In this document: piece after piece, positions 33,060-45,030 of the stretch
Layout of the letters: each line of letters opens with the position of its first letter
Numbering within the stretch: the first letter of the stretch is position 1
NCBI GenBank assembly: GCA_004835665.1
Contig: RBKR01000001.1
Span: 992,001 to 1,056,000, forward strand
DNA: 64,000 nt
DNA from: Phoma sp. XZ068
Lineage: Eukaryota; Ascomycota; Dothideomycetes; Pleosporales; Didymellaceae
Direction of reading: 5' to 3'
The notes under the pieces: generated by a model
What the model was told of the DNA's origin: nothing
The model's database searches: none
What the model saw: the letters and a program-made list of their open reading frames with translations, nothing else
Position numbers and translations under genes: made by a program

Positions 33060-34155
33060 CTTTGCCTGTCGCACGAAACATTGCGCGAACCTCTGTGTCT
33101 TGCGCGAGAATAGAGAATGAAAGGCTCACTGGGATGGATTTTCTGCTTTGACCCATTATAACATCAATACCAGCTGTGTCTGAAAGTATCTCCAGAACAC
33201 TATCGAGAATAGTCTAGCTACTATAGTGTACTCCTCCCTCATCGCAGGAGAGCCCGAGCTTGTTTCTTATCGCATTCTGACGCGATAGAGAAGACTACAA
33301 TAGGGGTATAGTACATCATCGATCGGCTATACATACCCTATATGAGCAAGAACCGCCGCGAGATGCGGTATCAGTCTAATCTGGTACCCATTACTCCTCG
33401 TCCGTATACAGGCAACACAACGGCCAACCTTCCGTATCAAACACGTCCCTTAGCGCCACAGAAACACATTGAACTTCGATGCGTTTGACTCGTGAAGGCG
33501 CTACCACTGTGCAACTCATATCAGTAAGGTTGTACTGCTTCAGGCAAGTGAATTGGGAAGGTAGCATTGGGGACGGGGCCGCACATCATTCAGAACCGAT
33601 CGAGCTGCGCATGATGCAGCTAAAAAGCGGATCATCATTAGGCGTAGAACTTATCCCCATGAAGAACAGTGGGCCTCTATCCCATGCGCTTCAGCAGCTT
33701 GTCGCACTCTTGTGGTTGTGGCTCGTCCTGTTCGTACGTACCTAAGTATGGAAGAGGTCAGCGCTGAGGAGGACGGCAGGTACACAAAGGAGCAGAATCG
33801 AACGGCCCATATCTATCATTTGGCTACACTAAGTTGTATTTTTAGCCATGGTTGTACAGTCGTTCAATTGACAATTTTGCAGCTCTGATTGTAAGATGAC
33901 TCATGCGCTCTTTCGGCTAGTCTTCTTCTACCTGCCCTCTCTACAGTAATCAATCGATTATTCAAATAACAGTCAGTCTATACAGTTTCAAATAACTCAT
34001 CAACGATTGCTACCGCTATCATTCTAGTCTACCTAGCTATCATTGTTTATTGACGTGTGATCACATCACTCGATCCCATCCTCAACCATGACTTAGCTTC
34101 GCAAAATCTACCTAGATACTCAGCGGTCTTGCACCCGGCATCCATCAAGCACAAC
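33060..34155. other. Intergenic, nothing recognised
   Basis: About 1.1 kb, AT-rich at 33840-34050, with no gene-like frame. It is the right edge of the accessory block. Confidence 0.45.
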
Positions 34156-35101
34156 ATGCCCACCCGAGTTGATGCCGTCTCTATCGCCCGTCTCTCCCTA
34201 CACGATCCTGCCCGCTTCAACATCCAGCATTCCCAAACCCTACACCGCCTGGTACTGCTGCACCACTGGAACATCCCCGCGGGCTCAAAAGTTCTGGAAC
34301 TAGGATGTGGGCAGGGAGACTGTACGACTACCCTTGCCTCCGCTGTGGGCGAGCAAGGAAGGGTGGTGGCAGTTGATCCGGCAGAATTAGATTACGGTAC
34401 GTTCTTTTGCTTTTTAACTCCTTGCTGTTGTAGAGTCGCAGACTAACTCTCACTCAGGCGCCCCATATACCCTCGGCCAAGCACAGAATCACATCTCGCA
34501 AGGCCCGCTGGGTGGACGGATTACTTGGGTCCAGCAGTCCCCTCTAGAATACCTCTCCTCCCTCTCGCCTTCTTCCACCTCCCTGAGAAACAGCAAAGCT
34601 TTTGACACAACGGTACTTGCCCACTGCTTGTGGTACTTCCCCTCCCCTTCAGTTATCCTTTCTACCTTCCAGGCCCTCAAGCAGCACAGCAAGCGTCTTC
34701 TCCTAGCTGAATGGTCGTTACAAGCTGCTCAACCTACTTCCCAGCCTCACGTACTAGCTGCGCTTACCCAGGCAGCACTTGAGTCCCATAAAGCTCAGAG
34801 TGTCTCAAATATCCGGACAGTGCTAGGGCCAAAACAGCTAACTAAGCTGGCTGTGGCTGCTGGGTGGCAACTAGAGAGTGAGACTTGTATACCAAGCGAG
34901 GGGTTGTTAGACGGTCAATGGGAAGTTGCTGCTTGTCTTTCACCTTCATTTGAAAGGCAAATAAAGGAGCAAGTAGGTAATGAGAGGGAGCGGGGAGTTG
35001 TTCTTGCGTTACGGGATGCGTGCGAGGCGAGCTTAGAGGTTGTACCGGGGGGTTGGAACGGAGTCACGGCGATGGACGTATGGGTTGCTAGTTTCGTCTA
35101 G
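34156..35101 (+). CDS. SAM-dependent class I methyltransferase
   Basis: Exons 34156-34396 and 34458-35101 with a 61-nt intron; 885 nt gives 294 residues. Motif I is VLELGCGQGDCT, followed by VVAVDPAELDYG (acidic ribose-binding position) at the intron, and a motif IV-like FDTTVLAHCLWYF. These define a Rossmann-type SAM methyltransferase of the methyltransf_11/25 kind; the substrate is unknown. The C-terminal part (FERQIKEQV, then GVVLALRDACE) is helical. The ATG at 34156 (MPTRVDAVSIARLSLHDP) is the first in frame; the preceding open codons start with GTG. No targeting signal is visible. Confidence 0.85.
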
Positions 35102-35996
35102 TTTAGACTTTGCCTCAAAGTCCTGACTCTATGCTGGAGGGAAACACGCATAGTCAGTGCATATCTTCTGGCCTGGAATCTTAGCGTGATTCCCGTCTGT
35201 GGAGAGAACTTACTGCTTGCGAGTCCTTTTTGTTTTGGCAGTTCTCTATGTAAGAGAACGTGCGAAGTCTTTGCACCAAGGATGTACACGTCCTCTCCTT
35301 CGTTCGCTGTGAATTTCGAGAGCTGCTCGATTTTACATTTGACGAGGAACTTTAGGTAGGCGCATTCCGAGATTTTAGAAAAGCGTAGGGCTGAGGGAGT
35401 GTTAAGGGTGAAGTGAAGGGTTGAGATGCTAGTGCACGAGGTTGACTACCTGCATGTAAGCGTCATTGGGAGGCGCAGCAGCTGATTATACTACACGTAC
35501 TTCTTGTAAACATATCTTTTCATACTTGACGCATGGGGTGACCTAACTTACAACTTGACAAGTCCTTATTAGTCACCATGCTGAAGGGTTACCCAGCAAG
35601 CTGATACTTGCTATAGCTCAATACAAAATAGCATCTTGCTTGTAACACTCCAGCGAAGATGATATCCTCATATCATCTTGAAAGGAAAAGTTTAGTTGCA
35701 CCCATCAGTGCATATATACGATCTGAGATTTCTGCCTGTACAGGAAATTGGTTGGCATCCCGTTTGTAAGGCTCAAACAACAAAAGCGTCGAATTTGCTT
35801 AGAGTATATTATTCACCAAATAAAGCACTTCTTAGATGGCTGGCCACTAGTGAATTCTTGCTGTTGCATGATTTTGTGCTCCTTGCTTCACACTTGATAA
35901 TGCATCTACAATGGGATGTGTAATGTCTATTGAATACAGTCTATCGACTACCAGTATAAACAAGACCTTTGGAACACATGTGAAAACATTGACGGC
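35102..35996. other. Intergenic between convergent genes, nothing recognised
   Basis: 0.9 kb, AT-rich toward its right half. The methyltransferase and the RTA1-like gene converge on it. No coding or repeat signal. Confidence 0.45.
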
Positions 35997-37218
35997 CTAC
36001 ATCATACCCCTCTCGTCCATGACATTCTTTCCTGTATCCTTCACCACAAACTCTTGCCTGCCACTCACATTGCCCCTCTTCTTCGCAAAGTGCTTCCCGA
36101 TGTATCCCCTCTGGCCCCACAGCTTGAATGGATCCAACAGAGCGGCTAGCACGCTTCTCTTGTTGGCTTCCTTCTCCAACCTGCACCTCTCCAACTCTTC
36201 ATCGCTCATATCCCAGAACTTAGTCTCCTGGTCTTTACCCCTCAACAATCCCCAAATATCCAACGGATCGAATATAGTAACAGGCCAAGGCCTATCGTCA
36301 TCCCAGCCAGGCCCCCTGCGTTCTCTGATGCCGTCTTTGGCGAGGAAAGTGCCGTTCGAGCGTGGCAACCGTTTGCCGGGGTGATAGGCGTTGAGCAGAG
36401 CGGTGTTCAAGAACATTATAACTGCCTCGAAGATCCAGAAGTACACTTCGTTTCGGTAGATAGCGGATTCCCAGCCCATGATGTACTCGACAAGACGGTA
36501 AATGCACCGGATCGTTACGATAGATGCAGAGATGTACATGATGTAAAGCACGGTCTTGAGCTCTTGCTTCAGCACACCGGCTTGCAAAGCTTTGCGGTGA
36601 AAGAGCGCGGCGAGCAGACCGAAGCCCGCGAAAAGCGCGGCTTGTAGGCTCAGACTGGCCATCACCATGTTTGCGCCGACTTGTCTCTGGGCGTCTGTCA
36701 TGTCACTCTTCGCCATGCGCCATGCGCCATTGCCGATCAGGATCTCGCACACTGCGTCCAGGCCAATGAAAGTCGTGGCTACACGGCCCGGATGCATGGG
36801 TGCCAGGTATGGGATGTAGTAGAGGATGCGGCTGAGGATGAAGTAATTGATGAGCGCGTAGATGGGCGGACCGGACATGATGAGCACGGTGGATGCAATC
36901 AGCACGCCTAGGTCGGAGGTGTGATAGGCGCCGACTAGACGCAGTGCAAAGCCGGAAATCATCAAAAGAGCGGCCCATGGGAGCAGCAGGGTTGTGCGCC
37001 ATGATTTGTATTTACTGGTGATGTTTAGAAAAGTCGAAGAGTTATCGGGGTAGTGTGAGGGCTGGAAATAGGTCACTGGGTCAGTGTGTAAAGACTTACA
37101 TCGTTTGGTAGGCGTGCAGGGCTCCTGAGATGGAGAAAAGTATGATGAAGACAATGGGGGCGGCCTTGTCCGGTGCGTAGTACCATACACTCCCCGGTGA
37201 GTAGTCGCCCATACCCAT
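35997..37218 (-). CDS. RTA1-like seven-transmembrane protein
   Basis: Exon 1 is 37218-37100 and exon 2 is 37014-35997, with an 85-nt intron; 1137 nt gives 378 residues. The true N-terminus (MGMGDYSPGSVWYYAP) is in a different frame from the long open frame across exon 2, and only splicing joins it to TIKYKSWRTTLLLPW. Seven hydrophobic segments follow in RTA1 order. The family signature lies in the C-terminal half: IVTIRCIYRLVEYI, then ESAIYRNEVYFWIFEA. A roughly 100-residue basic and acidic cytoplasmic tail closes it. RTA1-like proteins are fungal lipid-translocating exporters or stress-response proteins linked to resistance to toxic lipids and azoles; the substrate here is not known. It is divergent to TRS130. 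Confidence 0.9.
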
Positions 37219-38029
37219 GGTGATAAGAGCGTGTATTCAAAACCAAGAACCAATGAAAAATTAATTAGAAAGCAAGAGGGCGAAATCTCAGAATGTGAGG
37301 GATAATGTAGAATTGTGAGACAGTTGAAGACTGATGTGTAGGTGTGTATATATACTTATGGCCTTGCGACGCAAGTTTGCGAGGTAAGGCGCACATGAAT
37401 CCAAAGCAGTTGTCAAGTAGCCTTGTGGAGGCAGTGTTGAGGCCGGTCGATATCAATGCGAAGATGATTGCGACTGTAAGGCTGATTTTATGCAATAGCG
37501 ATGAAGTCATGCAAAGCAAGGAAATGGCGCAACTGTAACACTGTGCCTGTCAGGGTGCCTCATGGAAGGTCGAATGCGACTAATGCGAGGCGCATAGGCG
37601 CGGGAATAATTATGTGGCTCAGGACAACAACACAGGACATGCTGGGCGCATTCATCCTGAGTGGAGGACTGTTGTGACCGGCCGGTCACAGGAATGGTCA
37701 ATCTAAGCGAAATGACTTTTGACCAGGCATCAAAGTTTGGGTTGATGGCTGCGGTCAGTTGATCAGGGTCCAGGCTGTGAATGCAGGGGATCGTTATCGA
37801 TAAGCGAGGCGAGCAACTAGAGCCGATCAGCTGTAGCTCGAGCCAACCGCAACGTTCACTCACCGCGGCAATTGACCCCGTGCAGCTTGAACAGCATCGC
37901 TCACTGTCCTACAACCTTGCCGTACCATCATCTTAAATCACGTGTTTCATGAGCGTGGCTGATGATGTTGCGCCAGCCTTAGGTGGTCCAGAAGGTGCCC
38001 CTAGGCCGCAACAACAGGAACCTACGGTG
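37219..38029. promoter_or_regulatory. Divergent intergenic region between RTA1-like gene and TRS130
   Basis: 810 bases between opposed start codons. It contains the 18-bp palindrome at 37673-37690; no other structure was noted. Confidence 0.5.
37673..37690. promoter_or_regulatory. Perfect 18-bp palindrome, possible transcription-factor site
   Basis: TGTGACCGGCCGGTCACA is its own reverse complement. It lies 455 bases before the RTA1-like start and 340 before the TRS130 start. The core CCGGCCGG has inverted CGG/CCG triplets of the kind bound by Zn2Cys6 regulators. The regulator is unknown. Confidence 0.4.
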
Positions 38030-41000
38030 ATGGATGGGCTATCAAGCTCCAAGGTCACGGGTATGGACCCTTAACCCAATACGGCGGCCGAGCGCTGTGC
38101 TGACAAGCATAGTCGAGTACCACGACCCATCCGGTGTATTTCCGTTGATCCAGGAGGAGTTGTCTGCTCGATTGCCTCTCCGGAACCTGCATTGGAAAGC
38201 GCCAACAAGGCCTCTCAGGTCAATTGACTCTCTCCATGTTGACCTTGTGCCTAGCAGCGAATCTGCACAGGATGCAAGTGCCACCCCATCTTCATTGGCG
38301 CCTCCTGCGCAAGGAGTGCCAAACAGAACAACCGAGGAGATGATGAGACCCCAGACCAAAGAGAAGGAAAGGCGACATCAGATCCCGGGCTTGCGTCGAA
38401 CCCCGTACCTGAAGGTATATCTGTTACGATGCGATGACTCCGAAGCATACAAAAGTACAGCACGCAAACAACTTCGTGAATGGGTGAAGGATCATACCCC
38501 ACCAGCCCAGAGCAGCTCAAACAGCACACAAGAGAACCATGATGCTTATGAATGGATGATTATCCATGTTGTCCTGCCGGATACACCTGCAGCAAGTCAA
38601 CCGCGTGGTTCTGGAGCTGCGGCGCCTGGAGATAAAGAGAAGAGTACCTCAGTCTTCAAGCGAACATCAACTACCATTCTTGAGAAAATTCGTGCAGACT
38701 TCAACATAGCCTCGAAGTCCGCTCCTGATCGAGTTGCGCAAATCCGGCTGAAGAAAGAAGCAGTGCCACCGCAGATGTTGCCGGCTGCAGTGTCAGTCGT
38801 ATCACCCTCGGTTCCTGAAACGCAGCGAGAATATGATGGTGCTTGGACCGATATCATAACCAAGTTCAAGACATTGATTCTATCCTCTTTTGACCTTCGG
38901 GTCAGCCAGTACGAGGAGGATATCCGCAAGAACGACGCGCAGCGCTCGTTTCCAGGATGGAACTTCAACACATTCTTCGTTCTGAAGGAGGGGCTCGCAA
39001 GGGGCTTTGAAAGTGCAGGTCTCGTTGACGATGCGCTGCTCGGTTATGATGAGTTGTCAATTGGACTGGATACTGTTATCCGAGATCAATCCAATGATGG
39101 CAGCGCACTACAAATGCTCGGCTATTCCAAAGATTTATACGAGCAGGCGGTGAAGGTATTGGAGCAATCACAAGAAGACAGCAGCAACGGCGAAGGCCGT
39201 ATACCATTCCACGACGAGAAGCCAATAGACGCGCAAAAGAAGGACTATCGAGGGCTCATCCTTGCCAACAATATCTCGATCTTCGAGTTCAGAGTGTATA
39301 TCTTTGCTCGTCAAATGTCAATCCTGCTAAGGATGGGCAATTCGCAGTCCGCTCGGGCAGATCTAGCGAACAAGCTTCAGCCGCGGCCAAACGCCAGTGT
39401 TACGCAAAAGTCGATAGATGACAGTCATCTTGGGACAAAATCGAGCGGATATGCTGCTGATACTGAGGATCTGCTCTCGCTAGCCGAACTTTGCACACGA
39501 GCACTCAATTTCATAACATTTGCAGGGCGGCTTTTGCGGGAAGACCTGACCAATGGGTAAGTGCCTATGTTATATCTTCGTATGGCATTACTGATACATA
39601 TGATAGTGCAAAGGCTCACGAAACCACTCTGCCGGAGCAACTCGTGGACAACGTGGTACGATCGTGGACCTTCTCGGCCCTCGATCAAGTACTTCGCGAA
39701 ACCTCAACGTCGTCCCTTCCCTTTACGAAACACTCGAAAGAAACTAGCACAAGATCGTCTGGAAAGAGCCTCTCCTTCAATGGCCGCAGTAATGAACAGA
39801 AAATAAGCGTTCCGGAACCGAAATCCATGATACACCCATCTCGATCCTCGTCTCGCTCAGGTTCAACCGATCCCCCATATCTGCAGCCAACTAAAAGTGG
39901 TCAGGTGGTGTACGAGAATGGACAGTACCAAGATCGCCCGACTGCCGGTCAACCAAGCGTAATCAACCAGTCAAAAAATGGACTAATTGACCTAGCCGGC
40001 CAAAGAGCGCAGCTGATCGGCATTCAGCGAAGACTGCTTGAGCACGTTGGAAAGGCATTGGGTTGGGCTGTAGGATGGGCCGCTATTCTTCCTTCGCTAA
40101 GCCAAAGTGAGGACTTTACTGAGGTTGACCTTAACGAAGATGAAGAAGATGAAGAGGGCAAAGAAGTAGCAGAAGGGACCCCAGAGACTAGAGACACGGC
40201 GAGACCTGTTCATGCAATCTCTGGTATCTCTGCAACAGCGCTTGTCGGTGCTGTAGCCTCTATCGAACACTTTCGACAATATTACGAAACCCTCAGCGAC
40301 CAGATCTTCCAGCATTACCGAGCCGCTGGACAAGTAAAATCTGCAGAAAGCATTACTGGTGATTTAGCGGCTCTTCGCTACGAACTAGGTGACTTTCGAG
40401 CCGCAGCCATGTACTTTAGCAGCATGGCTGGTATCACAAGCAAGGGCTCACCAGACGCAAATCTATCGCTCTACGCAAAGAGCAGGTGGAATACTGTCGT
40501 AGCCACCATGCTGAAGATGTATGCTCGCTGTCTCAAGAAACTTAATCGTAAAGATGAGTACATCCGAACACTTCTTGATCTACTTGCAAGGTCTTCCGCA
40601 AGCAGAATTTCCTTCAGCAGCTCGTCAAAGCAAGAGAGCGATGATGGTGTCTCCAACATACCGCAAGACTGGCTCAATGATGACAAAGTAGACACCGGCG
40701 GTGTTCTCAATGAGCTCGTCAATTACTCACAACAACTTCCCTACGATGTGTCGGTGCAGATGGCGGATTACTTTACCGACATTACTGTCGAGCCGTACGT
40801 ACGACAGTACGAAGACAAAGATGGCTTCCAACTTCGTCTCCAGTTCAGACACATCCTCGAAGACGAGATTGAGATTCGCGCGGCCAAGATCAGGTTGGTC
40901 AGTGTTAACTCAACTACTGCCAAAGATATTTGGCTGGAGACGCCTGAGGCAATGACCATCAAAAAGGGCTTGACCCGTGCGTGGCTTGGGTGCAATGTGA

Positions 41001-42855
41001 GCTATACCTTTGAAAACATGCTTTCAGACACTGACGAATGATAGGTAAATACGACCGGACCATACACTGTTGATAAGATTGTACTCGAAGCGAAGCGCAT
41101 TGCCTTTGTGTACGAACCTGTCAGCAAGACAGAGGCACCAACCCCTCTTGGCATCATTGCTTCAGCATCCGTGACTTCACTGAAAGCCGCAAAGAAGGCC
41201 CGCGTACATTGTTTCCCTCGCGCCGAAGCGCTTGACGCTCGTGTTTATCTGTCCCACTTCATACATATCGATAAGCCACGACATATCGAGATCTCTTGTT
41301 CTACGGGCACGAACGATATTGAGCATGCAGAAATTCGCCTCAAGTCTGCTTCCGCAGGCCTGCGTCTACGGACCGCTGATGCGAGCGTAGAGTCCGATGA
41401 TGGCGCGATCGAAGACAACCAAAAGCCCGGTATTATCTCGATCGGCGAGATGCCCGCTAAGTCCAGTATCACGCTGAAAATTCCTTACGACATGGAGACG
41501 ATCCTCCAAGACCTCACTATCAAGGCTGAGATTGACTACTCTACTGCAAGTGGTCAGTTTACGTACTTCTCAACCTTCACAATCCCGGTTGATTTACCAC
41601 TGGATGTCAACGTTCACGACCACTTCAAAGGCAAATCGTTGTTTTCAAAGTTCAACATCAAAACTGCGAATCAGGTACCATTGGAGCTCCTGAATGTCGA
41701 GCTCGAAGGCTCAGAAGAATTTGATGTCCAGATTCCAAAAAGGTCAAAGCAACCTTTACATGTTTTCCCAAAACAACCAGTAGCAGTCACATACAAGATT
41801 ACGAATAAGAGTCTAGATGCCGAAGAGTCAACACAGGGCCGGCCTTCCAAGACAGGCAGTCTAGCTCTCGCGGTGGAGTACCGTTGCCTCAACGAAGACG
41901 TTCTTGATCGCCTGCGAGTACATTTCGCCTCTGCTATCAAGGGTAGTCCTGTTGCTCACCTCAGTCGGCTATTAGTTGCAGCCTTTGTCGATCGAACTGA
42001 GCAGAAGATCATACCACACCAGTACGAGAAGATTGCTCTGCTCGAGAGAATTGACATTGGGGTATTCGATGAGGTGGACTGGGCAGATTGCTTGGATAGC
42101 CTACCGCAGCCTGCACGCGACGAAACGCGGTTATGGCTGCAGACATGGTTGAAGGTAAGCTTATCTCGAGCCACTTGTACGAACAGAAAACTGACGCGAC
42201 TACACAGGACAACAAAATCACCCACCTTCCAAAGACCACTTCGTCAACTCCGTCAGCAACATCCGCTCCTCCTTCACCCTACCCACCTCGCCGCATGGTC
42301 ATTACAGTCTCCGTCCCGCAGACCCACATCCTGCACACCGCCTCCTTGAACCTCACATCACCTTCACACGGCTCCAAGATCGCCATCATCGGTCAGCCCC
42401 TTCACGCTACCCTCCGCATCTCGCACACTCGCCGCTGGGCATCCTCTGCGTCCCTCGTCGCCGCCGCAAACCTATCATCCGCCAATGAACCCATCGAGTT
42501 CGTCTACACACTCGACGCAGCACCCGACCAATGGCTCGTCGCGGGTCAACGCCGCGCACTCTTCACAGCTGGAGAGGACGAGGTCAAGGATTTCGCAGTC
42601 ATGCTCATCCCGCTTAAAGCTGGGAACGCGTTGTTGCCGAGCGTAGATATCAGAGCGAGGATCAAGCCGAAGGAGAAGGAGAAGGAGGATGGGAAGGGTG
42701 GTGAGGCGGAGATTCTGAACTGTGAGACGGATAATTTAAGTTATGGGGAGGGTGTCATGGTTGTGCCAGATGTGAGGAGTAGTACGGTGGGTGTTGGGGA
42801 GATGAGTCTGGGAAGTCCGAGGAGTGTTGTTTGGTTGGAAGGCGTGGGACATTGA
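38030..42855 (+). CDS. TRS130: TRAPPII complex subunit Trs130/TRAPPC10
   Basis: Five exons: 38030-38060, 38113-39556, 39607-40996, 41045-42154 and 42208-42855. The introns are 52, 50, 48 and 53 nt; 4623 nt gives 1540 residues. The 31-nt first exon (MDGLSSSKVT) is required to reach the conserved VEYHDPSGVFPL and LPLRNLHWKAPTRPLRS motifs that mark TRAPPC10. The long helical trunk, a Ser-rich spacer (about 39700-39990) and the beta-sandwich-like C-terminal region (TGPYTVDKIVLEAKRIAFVYEP, then GQPLHATLRISHTRRW) follow in the expected order. Trs130 is a subunit of TRAPPII, which activates Rab11/Ypt31-class GTPases at the late Golgi. The gene looks fully intact. Confidence 0.92.
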
Positions 42856-43164
42856 GCTGCATGTTCAGATGCAGGTAGCTGATCGTAGAATTAAATTGCT
42901 AAGTTATGTGCTCATGTTTGGATTACTTTGCGTTTGCACTGGTTTCAACATATGGAAGTTTCCCAGACATTGTGGAAGGAAGGAGAATGGCATCGCTCAC
43001 AAGGAATCTCGTTTGCGTAAGTGAAAACACTCTCATTAAACCTTTATCGTGGACAAGCTCCAACTCCAAAACCACAAACCCATTTAGCAATCACCTCCAT
43101 CGTATAAGCCCTCCTCCGTCCTCCCACTACTCCAAACGACGACTCAAACGAACAGCACGGAACT
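42856..43164. other. Intergenic, nothing recognised
   Basis: 309 bases between TRS130 and the small membrane-protein gene, same strand; 3' UTR plus promoter. Confidence 0.5.
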
Positions 43165-43758
43165 ATGGACGGGCTTCAACAACACACCGAAGCCACGCAC
43201 CTAATCCTCGGTCTTGCCACACTGTTAAGCTTACTGTACTTCACCTACAAATTCGGTGCAGATGCACGGGTAAGTCTGCCATGTTTCATAATGGTAACGT
43301 ATACTGAGCTTTTCGAACAGGCGCGCGAACAGTCTGAGGCATTCGGACCGCGGCAGGATGAGATGATTGTACCTGAGACGGCGAAATTCGACCGCCACAC
43401 CGCTGGTGAATTGGCTCGCCGGAGGGACACTGAGTTACGCGGATTCAATACGAAGGAGCGGGAGAGTTGTCAGCAGGATGATGCTCAGCAGGACGGCGCC
43501 AAGGGCAGAGGAAGGACGTGGTTGAGACTGACACCGCTCGGCACCAGTCAGCTACAAGATGTCAGTTTGTCGCCGCCACGAGTCGGTGAGAGATTCGAAG
43601 AACTTGAGCCGCCTGAGGGAGAAGAGCCGGAGGTGCTTGAGGCGCTGGCAGATGAGAGTGATGATGATGATATGTTGGACTCAGAGGATGAGGACGACGA
43701 TGGAGAGGATGACGAAGGAGAAATGCACAGGGGAAGAACGCGTACTCGTAGTTGGTAG
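43165..43758 (+). CDS. Small single-pass membrane protein with acidic C-terminus, unknown
   Basis: The frame is open over 197 codons, but a good 51-nt intron (GTAAGT at 43270 to CGAACAG at 43320) lies inside it. Spliced length is 180 residues. One hydrophobic helix at residues 10-30 (HLILGLATLLSLLYFTYKFG) looks like an N-terminal anchor. It is followed by a charged AREQSEAFGPRQDEM segment, and the last 60 residues are very acidic (Asp/Glu runs) with a final RGRTRTRSW. The family is not recognised. The retained-intron form would add 17 in-frame residues next to the membrane helix. It converges with RFC4. Confidence 0.7.
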   Translation: MDGLQQHTEATHLILGLATLLSLLYFTYKFGADARVSLPCFIMVTYTELFEQAREQSEAFGPRQDEMIVPETAKFDRHTAGELARRRDTELRGFNTKERESCQQDDAQQDGAKGRGRTWLRLTPLGTSQLQDVSLSPPRVGERFEELEPPEGEEPEVLEALADESDDDDMLDSEDEDDDGEDDEGEMHRGRTRTRSW

Positions 43759-43915
43759 TCACTGCGGTGTGCACGTAGAACAATGGACGGATATGAATAT
43801 AGAATCAGGTTTGTGCTGTACATGCTGGTATTTTCCATCGCTGTCGTGAAATCCAGCCTCGTATATGATACCCCAAACGCCAGGCTAAATGCATACAAAT
43901 TTGTCGCTTGATAGC

Positions 43916-45030
43916 TTACTTGGATGGTATAACGAATAACTGAGGCTGCATGTTAATCTTGCAGAGCTTTGCAATGCAGCCAGACAGCTGTAGCAGCGTC
44001 TGCACGCCCTCCAGGATCCGCATATGGGTGAAGCCAATCTCCTTGATAAACTCCAGCTTTGCATGTTCGCTCAGCGTGTCAATCGTCTTTGTAACCCTAA
44101 ACATCGTGCTGATGATATCATGGCACGAGTAACCAAGATCCCACAGCTCCTTCAGTGTCGCCATCGCGTCGTCTATCCTCTGCTCGTGGCATGCTTTGAT
44201 CATGGCTTGGACCTTGATCGGGTGCGGGCTATCGACTACTTTGAAGACATTATCGCCGTTGAGGAAACCAAAGCCGGCATGTGTGGATTGGAGGTTGTTG
44301 ATTGCTTGGCGCATGTCACCCTCCGCTGAAAAGACGAGTGCTGCGATGCCGTCGTCGGAGTACTGCACGTTCTCGGCTTCGATGACTTGCATTATGCGAC
44401 GGACGACTTGGGCATCGGTGAGGCGGGCGTAGCGCAGGATTGCGCATCGAGATTGAAGTGGTTCGATGATCTTGTTGGACTGGTTGCAGGCGAAGGCGAA
44501 TCGTGTGGTGGCGCTGTAGATCTCCATGGTTCGACGTAGAGCCTGCTGTGCGCCGCTGGTCATGCTGTCTGCTTCATCAAGAATGACGAGCTTCTGCCTG
44601 CCAGGAGGCAGTGTGACCTTCTTCTGCGCGAATCCTTTTATCCTGTTTCGTACCACATCGATACCGCGTTCGTCTGAAGCATTGAGCTCGAGCACGGCTT
44701 CCTTGTAGGCGTCTCCAAGCAATTGGCGTGCGAGGCACAGGATCGATGTGGTTTTACCGATACCTGGCATGCCGGATATGATCATGTGGGGCATGTTTCC
44801 GTCTTTTGCGATGATCTTGAGACGCTCGATCGTCTCTGTGTTGCCGACGACATCATCGAGGTATACTGGACGGTATTTTTCGACCCTATAGCCGAGTTAG
44901 TATCAATTCACGGTAACGATGTAGGCACTGGCAATTACCAGGGCAGCTCGTAGTTTGCTCCTCCAGCGGCATTGGGATTCGCTCGCACGCCATTGCTGGC
45001 CGCAGCTTTCGAAGACTCTCCTTTCGACAT
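43916..45030 (-). CDS. RFC4: Replication factor C subunit 4 (human RFC2 ortholog)
   Basis: Exon 1 is 45030-44939 and exon 2 is 44885-43916, with a 53-nt intron; 1062 nt gives 353 residues. The junction restores the clamp-loader opening LPWVEKYRP. Motifs in order: NMPHMIISGMPGIGKTTS (Walker A), ELNASDERGIDVVR, LVILDEADSMT (Walker B, DEAD), AFACNQSNKIIEPLQSRC with the SRC arginine-finger motif, and AEGDMRQAINNLQ (sensor 2). These are diagnostic for Rfc4 in the pentameric clamp loader that opens PCNA rings at primer ends. The first 28 residues are a short Ser/Ala/Gly-rich extension. The gene is intact. Confidence 0.96.
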
